The translations under genes were made by a program, and so were the position numbers. The notes under the pieces were generated by a model. That model was not told where the DNA came from. It saw only the letters and a program-made list of their open reading frames with translations, and did no database searches. From NCBI RefSeq assembly GCF_024519465.1, contig NZ_JALJRW010000003.1, forward strand, positions 119,158 to 183,157: DNA of 64,000 bases, in the 5' to 3' direction. This document shows positions 57,320 through 64,000 of this stretch, piece after piece; position 1 is the first letter of the stretch, and each line of letters starts with the position of its first letter. The DNA is from Stenotrophomonas sp. Ste86 (GTDB lineage Bacteria > Pseudomonadota > Gammaproteobacteria > Xanthomonadales > Xanthomonadaceae).

Positions 57320-57336
57320 GTGACGTACTGCGTCAC
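57320..57336. promoter_or_regulatory. Perfect 6-bp dyad upstream of pilC
   Basis: GTGACG and CGTCAC separated by TACTG, 128 bp before the pilC ATG. The half site resembles CRP/Clp boxes (TGTGA) but the spacing is 9 nt between TGTGA and TCAC rather than 6, so the binder is unknown. Confidence 0.4.
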
Positions 57337-57464
57337 GTTCTGACCAACAGGGTCTTGGATGAAGGTCACGCTTTCTTGTCAGGCGGGGATGCCACCCGGG
57401 GCCGGAACCGGCTACCATGCGCCCAGATAGCCCGCCTGGGGATGGTGTGGCTGGGGAGCCTCGT

Positions 57465-58724
57465 ATGTCCGTTAGCCGTACTGCAGTCAAGAAAGAGCCC
57501 GTGGCGCGAAATACCATGGAGCTGCAACCGTTTGTCTGGGAGGGGACCGACAAGCGCGGAATCAAGATGAAGGGGGAGCAGACGTCCAAGAGCGCGAATC
57601 TGCTCCGGGCCGAACTGCGCCGCCAGGGCATAACGCCCAAAGTGGTCAAACCCAAACCCAAGCCATTGTTTGGCGCCGCCGGCAGTGCGGTCAGCGCTAA
57701 GGACGTCTCCTTCTTCAGTCGCCAGATGGCGACGATGATGAAGTCCGGTGTGCCGATCGTTAGCGCGCTGGAGATCATCGGAAGCGGACACAAGAACCCG
57801 CGCATGAAGAAGATGGTGGAAACCATCCGCACAGATATCGAAGGCGGCTCGTCCATGTACGAAGCCATCAGTCAGCATCCAGTGCAGTTCGACTCGCTGT
57901 ACCGCAATCTGGTCCGCGCTGGTGAAGGCGCAGGTGTGCTGGAGACAGTCCTCGACACGGTGGCAACCTACAAGGAAAACTTGGAAGCCCTGAAGGGGAA
58001 AATCAAGAAAGCGATGTTTTACCCGGCCATGGTCGTCGTAGTCGCTCTTGTCGTCAGCGCCATCCTGCTCATCTTCGTAGTGCCACAGTTCGAGGATGTG
58101 TTCAAGAGTTTCGGCGCGGAACTGCCGGCGTTCACGCAATTGATCGTCAACATGTCGCGATTCATGGTTGCGTATTGGTGGCTGATACTTTTGATTGTTG
58201 GCGGCAGCGCCGCGGGCTTCATCTTTTCGTATAAACGCTCGCCCTCTATGCAGCACACCATGGATCGCCTGATTTTGAAGGTGCCGGTCATGGGGCAGAT
58301 CATGAACAACAGCGCGATTGCCCGCTTCGCCCGCACCACTGCCGTTACTTTCAAAGCCGGCGTGCCACTGGTAGAAGCCCTCGGGATTGTCGCAGGCGCC
58401 ACCGGCAACAAGGTGTATGAAGAGGCAGTGCTACGCATGCGTGATGACGTGTCGGTTGGTTATCCAGTCAACATGGCCATGAAACAGGTGAACCTGTTCC
58501 CGCACATGGTGGTGCAGATGACCGCCATCGGTGAAGAAGCCGGCGCCCTGGACACCATGTTGTTCAAGGTGGCCGAGTACTACGAGCAGGAGGTCAACAA
58601 CGCCGTTGATGCCCTCAGCAGCCTGCTGGAGCCGATGATCATGGTGTTCATTGGTACCATCGTCGGCGGCATGGTCATCGGCATGTACCTGCCCATCTTC
58701 AAACTCGGCGCCGTCGTCGGCTAA
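57465..58724 (+). CDS. pilC: Type IV pilus inner-membrane platform protein PilC
   Basis: 419 residues with two T2SSF domains. Domain 1 (about 80-205) has [22 protein letters not shown] and [15 protein letters not shown], followed by a membrane helix [20 protein letters not shown]. Domain 2 (about 285-405) has [20 protein letters not shown] and [15 protein letters not shown], and the end is a membrane hairpin. GGGGAG precedes the ATG at 57465 by 6 nt. It couples PilB motion to pilin insertion. pilD follows 7 bp downstream. Confidence 0.95.
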   Translation: MSVSRTAVKKEPVARNTMELQPFVWEGTDKRGIKMKGEQTSKSANLLRAELRRQGITPKVVKPKPKPLFGAAGSAVSAKDVSFFSRQMATMMKSGVPIVSALEIIGSGHKNPRMKKMVETIRTDIEGGSSMYEAISQHPVQFDSLYRNLVRAGEGAGVLETVLDTVATYKENLEALKGKIKKAMFYPAMVVVVALVVSAILLIFVVPQFEDVFKSFGAELPAFTQLIVNMSRFMVAYWWLILLIVGGSAAGFIFSYKRSPSMQHTMDRLILKVPVMGQIMNNSAIARFARTTAVTFKAGVPLVEALGIVAGATGNKVYEEAVLRMRDDVSVGYPVNMAMKQVNLFPHMVVQMTAIGEEAGALDTMLFKVAEYYEQEVNNAVDALSSLLEPMIMVFIGTIVGGMVIGMYLPIFKLGAVVG

Positions 58725-58731
58725 GGTAACA

Positions 58732-59595
58732 ATGGCATTTCTCGACCAGCATCCCGGTCTCGGCTATCCCGCCGCGGCCGGTCTGGGACTGCTCCTGGGC
58801 AGCTTCCTCAACGTAGTCATCCTGCGTCTGCCCAAGCGGCTGGACTGGCAGTGGAAGCGCGACGCCCGCGAAGTGCTCGAAGAGCCGGACATCTACGAGC
58901 CGCCGCCGCCGGGGATCGTGGTGGAGCCGTCGCACTGCCCGCACTGCAAGCACAAGTTGGCCTGGTTCGAGAACATCCCGCTGTTCAGCTGGCTGGTCCT
59001 GCGCGGCAAGTGCCGACATTGCCACGCCCCGATCTCCATCCAGTACCCGCTAGTGGAGCTGGTCACCGCCCTGCTGGTGCTGGCCAGCGTGTGGCAGTTC
59101 GGCTTCGGTTGGCAGGGCTTCGGCGCGATCGTGCTGAGCTGCTTCCTGGTCGCCCTGTCCGGGATCGATCTACGGACCCAACTGCTCCCGGACCAGTTGA
59201 CCCTGCCACTGATGTGGTTGGGCCTGATCGCGGCCAGCGACAACCTGTACATGCCCGCCAAACCCGCCCTGCTGGGCGCGCTGGCCGGCTATCTGTCGCT
59301 CTGGTCGGTGTGGTGGCTGTTCAAGCAGATCACCGGCAAGGAAGGCATGGGGCATGGCGATTTCAAACTGCTGGCCGCGCTCGGCGCCTGGTGCGGGCTG
59401 AAAGGCATCCTGCCGATCATCCTGCTGTCCTCGATCGTGGGCGCGATCATCGGCTCGGTCTGGCTGTATTCGCGCGGTCGCGATCGTGCCACCCCGATCC
59501 CGTTCGGCCCCTACCTGGCGATTGCCGGCTGGATCGTGTTCATGTGGGGCGAGCCGCTGATCAACGCCTATATGGGCTTCGCCGGCCTACGCTGA
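58732..59595 (+). CDS. pilD: Prepilin peptidase/N-methyltransferase PilD
   Basis: 287 residues with about eight membrane helices. A cytosolic N-terminal loop carries the zinc-type pairs CPHCKHK and CRHCHA (about 72-99), and the catalytic aspartates are in SGIDLRTQLLPD and GMGHGDFKLLAALG. It cuts leaders of PilA and other prepilins (also type II secretion pseudopilins) and methylates the new Phe. Between pilC (7 bp) and coaE (10 bp) in a pilC-pilD-coaE operon, as in other gammaproteobacteria. Confidence 0.95.
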   Translation: MAFLDQHPGLGYPAAAGLGLLLGSFLNVVILRLPKRLDWQWKRDAREVLEEPDIYEPPPPGIVVEPSHCPHCKHKLAWFENIPLFSWLVLRGKCRHCHAPISIQYPLVELVTALLVLASVWQFGFGWQGFGAIVLSCFLVALSGIDLRTQLLPDQLTLPLMWLGLIAASDNLYMPAKPALLGALAGYLSLWSVWWLFKQITGKEGMGHGDFKLLAALGAWCGLKGILPIILLSSIVGAIIGSVWLYSRGRDRATPIPFGPYLAIAGWIVFMWGEPLINAYMGFAGLR

Positions 59596-59605
59596 GGGCC
59601 GGCCG

Positions 59606-60235
59606 ATGTCTGATTACGTCATCGGCTTGACCGGCGGTATCGCCGCCGGCAAAAGCGAGCTGAGTCGCCGCTTCGAAGATCTGGGCATTACCGTGGCGGA
59701 CGCCGACGTCGCAGCACGCGCCGTGGTTGCCCCCGGCAGCGACGGCCTGAAGCGTATCGCGGCGCACTTCGGCGATAGCATCCTGCTGGCCGATGGAAAC
59801 CTGAACCGGGCCACCCTGCGCGAGCGCATCTTCGCCTCCGCGCAGGACCGTCAGGCACTGGAAGCGATCACCCACCCGGCCATCCGCCAGTTGCTGCGCG
59901 ACACCTGCGAGCAGGCGGGCGGCCCCTATGCAATCGCTGCCATCCCCCTGCTGACCGAAGCCGGCGGCCGCCAGCAATACCCCTGGCTGGACCGCATCCT
60001 GGTGATCGATGTGCCCGTGGCCGTGCAGCACGCACGCCTGCTGCAGCGCGATGGCATCACCACCGAACTGGCCGACCGGATGATCGCCGCCCAGGCCAGC
60101 CGCGAGGCGCGCCTGGCCCTGGCCGATGACGTGGTGGTCAATGACGGGCAGCCGGAGCACCTGCAGGCCAAGGTGGAGGCGCTGGATCAGCTGTACCGGC
60201 TGCTGTCCGCCAAAACGGTTGCCGACCACCGGTAG
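59606..60235 (+). CDS. coaE: Dephospho-CoA kinase
   Basis: 209 residues. P-loop GLTGGIAAGKSELSR, then FEDLGITVADADVAAR and the lid AARL-region LADRMIAAQASREARLALAD. It performs the last step of CoA synthesis. The stop codon TAG at 60233-60235 is the TAG of a GTAG palindrome, so the protein ends KTVADHR exactly where the repeat begins. It is the last gene of pilC-pilD-coaE. Confidence 0.95.
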   Translation: MSDYVIGLTGGIAAGKSELSRRFEDLGITVADADVAARAVVAPGSDGLKRIAAHFGDSILLADGNLNRATLRERIFASAQDRQALEAITHPAIRQLLRDTCEQAGGPYAIAAIPLLTEAGGRQQYPWLDRILVIDVPVAVQHARLLQRDGITTELADRMIAAQASREARLALADDVVVNDGQPEHLQAKVEALDQLYRLLSAKTVADHR

Positions 60236-60304
60236 AGCCACCCCATGGGTGGCTGCCTTTGGGTATACCGACACACCGCACAGCCACCCATGGGGTGGCT
60301 CTAC
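60232..60304. repeat. Perfect inverted pair of GTAG palindromes overlapping the coaE stop
   Basis: 60232-60255 (starting GTAG) and 60281-60304 (ending CTAC) are exact reverse complements, core CCACCCCATGGGTGG, 25 nt apart. They are the same 24-mer as the pair at 20911/21051. Located between convergent coaE and the histidine kinase gene. Confidence 0.9.
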
Positions 60305-60344
60305 CGGACGTGGTGATTACACCGCCGGCGAGCGGATGCGACGA

Positions 60345-61712
60345 TCAAACCGCCGGCGAGAACGTCAACGTCGCCACCACACCCCGATCCACGCCCGGGC
60401 GCACACTGACCTGCCAGCCGTACAGATCGCATAGGCGGCTGACGATCGACAAGCCGATCCCGCCCCCCTGCGAGTGCCCGGCATGGGTACCGCGGTAACC
60501 ACGCTGGAACAGCTTGGCCGCATCCTCCGCGCTCAACCCCGGGCCGCTGTCGATCACATCCACGTGGTTGCCGGTGACGACCACGCGCACCGAGCCTTCC
60601 TGCGAGTACTTCACCGCGTTGCCGATCAGGTTGCCCAGGGCCACCGACAGTGCCGACTCGGGCGCGTCGATGACCAGCTCGCGGTCGCCCTCCAGCACCA
60701 GCTCCAGCGGCTTGCCGCCAAGCTGGGCGCGGTGCGCATCAAGCAATTGCTCTGCCACCCGCGCCACGTTGCTGTTGCCCTGCCCGCGCTCGTTGCGCGA
60801 CAGCAGCAGCAGGGAGCCGATCAGATCGGTACATTGCTGTTCGGCACGCTGGATGCGCTGCAGCCGCTGCAGCACCTTTTCATCCAGGCCGGGGCGCGCC
60901 AGCAACAGCTCGGTCGCGCCGCGAATGACCGCCAGCGGCGTACGCAGCTCGTGGCTGACGTCGGCGTTGAACTCACGGTCGCGCTGGACCACTTCGGTCA
61001 ATCGCGAGGAATAGTCGTCGAGCGCCTGGGCCAGCTGGCCCACCTCGTCGTCGGGAAAGCGCGGGGCCAGTGGCTCCGGCTCGCTGGTGCCACCCCGGTA
61101 AGCCCGCAGACGCGCGGCAAGATCGGACACGGGCTTCATCACCTTGGAGGCCGACCACCAGCCCAATACCAGCGACAGCAGGCTGAACACCAGCACCGAC
61201 ACCAGCAAGGCGCGCTTGAGCTGCGCCTCGCCGCGGATGCTCTCGGTCATGTCGTAAGCGAGGAAGAACCAAGCTTCCGGCGTCTTGCGTACGGCCAGTT
61301 TGTAGGAGAACGCATTGCCGCGTTCATCCACCCCACCCAGGCTGTGGATGCCATCGCGGAAGTCATACCAGTCCGGCTCTTCGGTACGCAGGGCGTCGAA
61401 CTTGTCTGGTCGGACAATCCGCGCGCGCATCTGCTGCACCGGCAGGTCGGGATTGCGAGAGGGATCGGCGGAATAGCGATGCGCGTACTCGTCGATATTG
61501 CGGTTCATCACGTCTTCGACCAACTGGTTTTCCACGCGCGCACGCGCCCAGTTGGTGGCAAAAGCGAACAGTGCCGTCAGGCAGAAGCCCAACAGCACGA
61601 ACGAGACGATGATGCGGCTGCGCAGCCGGCGCCGATATGGCGCGCGGCGACGCTCCCCCTTGCCCGTCACCGGATCAGGCTTCCGGCGCGGCGATGCGGT
61701 ATCCGATGCCAT
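60345..61712 (-). CDS. Two-component sensor histidine kinase
   Basis: 455 residues. A basic N-terminus precedes a membrane helix (about 34-54); the periplasmic sensor loop is about 55-163 with NIDEYAHRYSADPSRNPDLP and PEAWFFLAYDM; a second helix lies at about 167-187. HAMP, HisKA with NADVSHELRTPLAVIRGA, then HATPase with IGNAVKYS, IDSGPGLS and GGGIGLSIVSRL. Its start overlaps the upstream response regulator end by 38 nt, so translation is coupled. In Xanthomonas the pair near coaE/pilD is named colS/colR in some genomes; by sequence alone I leave it unnamed. Confidence 0.9.
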   Translation of the reverse strand: MASDTASPRRKPDPVTGKGERRRAPYRRRLRSRIIVSFVLLGFCLTALFAFATNWARARVENQLVEDVMNRNIDEYAHRYSADPSRNPDLPVQQMRARIVRPDKFDALRTEEPDWYDFRDGIHSLGGVDERGNAFSYKLAVRKTPEAWFFLAYDMTESIRGEAQLKRALLVSVLVFSLLSLVLGWWSASKVMKPVSDLAARLRAYRGGTSEPEPLAPRFPDDEVGQLAQALDDYSSRLTEVVQRDREFNADVSHELRTPLAVIRGATELLLARPGLDEKVLQRLQRIQRAEQQCTDLIGSLLLLSRNERGQGNSNVARVAEQLLDAHRAQLGGKPLELVLEGDRELVIDAPESALSVALGNLIGNAVKYSQEGSVRVVVTGNHVDVIDSGPGLSAEDAAKLFQRGYRGTHAGHSQGGGIGLSIVSRLCDLYGWQVSVRPGVDRGVVATLTFSPAV

Positions 61713-62352
61713 GGCGGGTCTGGATCAACGGCACCTCGAACGGCTTGTCCACCACTGCGCGCAGGCCGTGGATGTGCACGCGCAGCGAGTCCGAATCGGG
61801 CAACTCTTCACCCCAGACGCGGGTTTCCAGTTCCTGGCGGGTCACCACCGCGGGCGCGGCTTCCATCAGGGCCTGCAGGATTTTCAGCGCCGTCGGGTTG
61901 AGCTGCAGCAGCTTGCCCTGGCGGCGCACTTCAAGCGTATCCAGGTTGTATTCCAGATCACCGGTTTCCAGCACGCGGGTCTGCACCCCCTTGCCGCGAC
62001 GCGACAGCGCGTTCAACCGCACCTCCACTTCCTGCAGCGCGAACGGCTTGATCAGGTAATCGTCGGCGCCGGAGTCGAACCCGGCCAGCTTGTTGTCCAG
62101 CGAATCGCGTGCGGTGAGCATCAGCACCGGGGTCTGCTTGCGCGCTTCATTGCGCAGCTTGCGGCAGACTTCGATGCCGTCCATGCCGGGCAGGTTGAGA
62201 TCCAGAACAATCGCATCGAATTCGTGCACCACGGCAAGGTGCAAGCCAGTCACGCCGTCGGCGGCGAAGTCCACGGTATGCCCGCGGTCTTCAAGGTAAT
62301 CGCCCAGGTTGGCGGCGATGTCGCTGTTGTCTTCAATTACAAGAATTCGCAC
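61675..62352 (-). CDS. OmpR-family response regulator
   Basis: 225 residues. Receiver 1-115 with acidic pocket E7-D8 and phospho-acceptor D51 in DAIVLDLNLPGMDG, Thr in LMLTARDSLD and Lys in YLIKPFALQEVEVRL. A winged-helix DNA-binding domain (about 128-222) has LNPTALKILQALMEAAPAVV and HIHGLRAVVDKPF. Partner of the kinase downstream with a 38-nt overlap. The ATG at 62352 gives MRILVIEDNSD. Targets unknown; ColR-type regulation of envelope/stress genes is a reasonable guess. Confidence 0.92.
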   Translation of the reverse strand: MRILVIEDNSDIAANLGDYLEDRGHTVDFAADGVTGLHLAVVHEFDAIVLDLNLPGMDGIEVCRKLRNEARKQTPVLMLTARDSLDNKLAGFDSGADDYLIKPFALQEVEVRLNALSRRGKGVQTRVLETGDLEYNLDTLEVRRQGKLLQLNPTALKILQALMEAAPAVVTRQELETRVWGEELPDSDSLRVHIHGLRAVVDKPFEVPLIQTRHGIGYRIAAPEA

Positions 62353-62581
62353 TGTGACCTCTGGTTGGCAGGTGATCCTTTCGGATCAGGAGCATCGGAT
62401 CGCGCGGACGACCCTGTTACAGCCGGTAGCCCCGTTCCTCGCACCTTGGGGAAGATACACATCCCATTGTTAACATTAGACAGTGGATGTCGCTCATTCC
62501 GCGTCAAAAGCCACCTTCTCCCCTCAAGGCACCTGCCTGGCGACATCCCGCCTCGCCCGGAAAGGGAGGCGGGACCCGGCA

Positions 62582-63055
62582 TCAATTGCTGGAGGCGTTC
62601 GGGGATCGACGATTGTTGAGGTAGTCCTTGCCATCCTCGCGCGCCTTGCGGCGCTGCGCCACGGTCATGCACACACTCTCATGGAAATTGCTGCCGGTGG
62701 CCTTTTCGCGGCGGCAGACCAGGCGGCTGTCTTCCTTCGCACGGGTCAGGATGGTGTTGACCGTCGACTGGTCGTTGAGCAGCTGGGTACGGGCGACCGG
62801 GCTCAGTTCCTTTGCGGACTCATGGCCCTGCAAGGCCGACTTGATGCGGTCCAACGCGGCCTGGACCTGGCTGCGGTCCTCCGGCGTGATCTCGCTGTAG
62901 GTCTCACTGCGCAGCGCGCCCTCCACCTTCTGGATCTGCTCGCTGATCGGGACCTCGACGTTGAGCGAGACCTCGTGGTCCTTGCCCTGCGACATTTTCG
63001 CCTCGCTGACGCCGGCGACGGTGAACAACAACATCGTGCAGACCAAACGGTACAT
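62582..63055 (-). CDS. Small exported protein of unknown function
   Basis: 157 residues with a signal peptide (MYRLVCTMLLFTVAGVSEA, about 1-19). The mature protein is helical and charged (SEQIQKVEGALRSETYSEITPEDRSQVQAALDRIKSAL) and ends with the two-Cys motif LVCRREKATGSNFHESVC followed by AQRRKAREDGKDYL. That C-R-R-x..TGS..C pattern is met in other short exported proteobacterial proteins of unknown role. The ATG at 63055 follows GGAG at 7 nt; ATG at 63073 is the alternative. It stands 229 bp upstream of the regulator pair on the same strand. Confidence 0.75.
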   Translation of the reverse strand: MYRLVCTMLLFTVAGVSEAKMSQGKDHEVSLNVEVPISEQIQKVEGALRSETYSEITPEDRSQVQAALDRIKSALQGHESAKELSPVARTQLLNDQSTVNTILTRAKEDSRLVCRREKATGSNFHESVCMTVAQRRKAREDGKDYLNNRRSPNASSN

Positions 63056-63155
63056 ACGCAGTGCTCCATCCATGAACGAGCGCCAAATGTAACCAGCCTG
63101 CGGGCGGCGGACAAGTGAGATTTATCACCCTCCCGGGACAGGCGGCCGATCGAGA

Positions 63156-63190
63156 AAAAGGCCCAGGCGGAACCCGCCTGGGCCTGAAAG
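63156..63190 (-). terminator. Terminator of rimK
   Basis: 10-bp perfect stem GCCCAGGCGG/CCGCCTGGGC; on the minus strand it is followed by CTTTTT. It lies about 110 bp after the rimK stop. Confidence 0.82.
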
Positions 63191-63299
63191 TGTTTCCCGA
63201 TTACCGATCCTGCTGAGGAGGGCAGAGCTGCGGTTCGATGAAGGCTACGCTGGGGCCGATTAAAGCCTCGTTAAAACCGCAGAAACTTTCCGGAAAATT

Positions 63300-64000
63300 T
63301 CAAGCCTTTGAATTAACAGGCTTTTTCATCGACGCAACGTGCTCAATGATCCGCCCTGCCAAGTCCGCCTGACAGATCGCCTCGATGCCCTCCAGGCCCG
63401 GCGTGGAGTTCACCTCCAACACCAGCGGACCACGGCTGGAGCGGATCAGGTCGACCCCGGCCACGCTCAGGCCCAGCGCCTTGGCCGAGCGCACCGCCAC
63501 CAGTTGCTCGGCCCGGCTGGCTTTGGCGGCCCGGGCGCTGCCACCGGCATGAAGGTTGGAGCGAAAGTCGCCGTCCGGAGCCTGGCGCTGCATCGCCCCC
63601 ACCACCTGGTCGCCAACGACCAGACAACGCAAGTCGGCGCCTTGCGCCTCGCCGATGAACTCCTGCATCAGGAAGTTGGCGTACAGACCGCGCAGGGCTT
63701 CGACGATACCCCGGGAGGCACTGGCCTTCTCGGTCAGGATCACACCGCGTCCCTGCGTGCCCTCGTTGAGCTTCACCACGTGCGGCGGCGGCCCCAGCAT
63801 CGACAGCAGGTCGACCGTGTCGTCGGGGTTGTCGCCGAACACCGTCACCGGCATGTCGATGCCCTTGGAGGCCAGGATCTGGTGCGCGCGCAGCTTGTCG
63901 CGGGCGCGCAGGATCGCATCGGAGGGATTGGGCGTGCGGGCGCCCATCATTTCGAACTGGCGCAGCACGGCCGTGCCATACCGCGTCACCGAGGCACCGA
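63300..64000 (-). CDS. rimK: RimK ATP-grasp ligase (N-terminus outside the window)
   Basis: The visible 232 residues (of about 290-300) correspond to RimK, which adds glutamates to the C-terminus of ribosomal protein S6 and may make poly-glutamate. Visible marks are [16 protein letters not shown] at the edge, [36 protein letters not shown] (ATP-grasp Lys and Gly loop), [19 protein letters not shown] and [15 protein letters not shown]. The reading frame continues past 64000, so the start is not seen. The C-terminus after the ATP-grasp core is normal in length. A terminator follows at 63156. Confidence 0.94.
   Translation of the reverse strand, partial: GASVTRYGTAVLRQFEMMGARTPNPSDAILRARDKLRAHQILASKGIDMPVTVFGDNPDDTVDLLSMLGPPPHVVKLNEGTQGRGVILTEKASASRGIVEALRGLYANFLMQEFIGEAQGADLRCLVVGDQVVGAMQRQAPDGDFRSNLHAGGSARAAKASRAEQLVAVRSAKALGLSVAGVDLIRSSRGPLVLEVNSTPGLEGIEAICQADLAGRIIEHVASMKKPVNSKA

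Larger units (their letters stand above)
57107..57464. other. Divergent intergenic region pilA / pilC
   Basis: 358 bp. It contains the pilA sigma-54 promoter and leader of about 88 nt (57107-57194), an unassigned middle, and the inverted repeat GTGACG-TACTG-CGTCAC at 57320-57336, nearer to pilC. PilR sites are expected between about 57240 and 57330 but cannot be defined by eye. Confidence 0.6.

Noticed and set aside
57320..57336. CRP/Clp binding site upstream of pilC
   Set aside because: Half sites resemble it, but the spacing is wrong, so I list it only as a dyad.

Overview
The window is GC-rich (about 65-68 % by eye), densely coded, and looks like Stenotrophomonas chromosome. The evidence is an L2-type class A beta-lactamase divergent from an ampR-type LysR gene, a fused phosphatase/GT20 enzyme that matches the glucosylglycerol-phosphate synthase/phosphatase (GgpPS) known from S. 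rhizophila, type IV pilus genes in the Xanthomonadaceae order, and about twenty-five copies of a roughly 24-nt palindrome with a terminal GTAG (SMAG/REP type). The fused GgpPS favours an environmental, S. rhizophila-like lineage over clinical S. maltophilia; that is inference. I saw no prophage, insertion sequence, CRISPR array, tRNA or rRNA.

Layout. 1-5.1 kb: ruvC (cut by the left edge), yebC, a lipase-like hydrolase, a GNAT acetyltransferase, an acidic-tailed protein and aspS, all on the minus strand. 5.1-8.2 kb: a DUF3011 secreted protein, a lipoprotein and a GT39/ArnT-like membrane protein. 8.4-12.0 kb: MFS exporter-like gene translationally coupled to ggpPS (osmolyte locus). 12.1-14.1 kb: blaL2/ampR. 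14.3-23.5 kb: ABC-F ATPase, TonB-dependent receptor, CPA2 antiporter, AraC/GyrI regulator, metY. 23.6-26.3 kb: clpB with a near-consensus sigma-32 promoter, then the shattered remains of a FecI-type sigma factor. 26.9-36.6 kb: DUF3014 protein, glutathione transferase, NCS2-type permease, poxB, two envelope proteins and a second TonB receptor. 36.8-40.8 kb: otsB, a GH15 glycosidase and otsA (trehalose). 41-45.7 kb: a DUF937-OmpA fusion, a DCC protein, pgeF, rluD and bamD. 45.7-46.4 kb: a gene-free segment with two consecutive long nested hairpins. 46.4-50.5 kb: nadE, sucD, sucC. 50.8-60.2 kb: pilS-pilR, pilB, two pilin genes, pilC, pilD, coaE. 60.3-64 kb: histidine kinase/response regulator pair, a small secreted protein and rimK (cut by the right edge).

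How the parts work together. Two osmolyte routes (glucosylglycerol and trehalose) lie 25 kb apart. The pilus block holds sensor, sigma-54 activator, assembly ATPase, pilins, platform protein and prepilin peptidase, and pilA has a clear -24/-12 promoter that PilR would activate. Most other genes are housekeeping.

The least expected material is between genes: nested long hairpins at 45.87-46.14 kb, four separate tandem expansions of the GTAG palindromes, a repeat pair that has duplicated the 3' end of a TonB receptor gene, and a palindrome that supplies the coaE stop codon. No clearly new protein system is visible; the hairpin pair and the repeat-driven remodelling are the best candidates for something undescribed.
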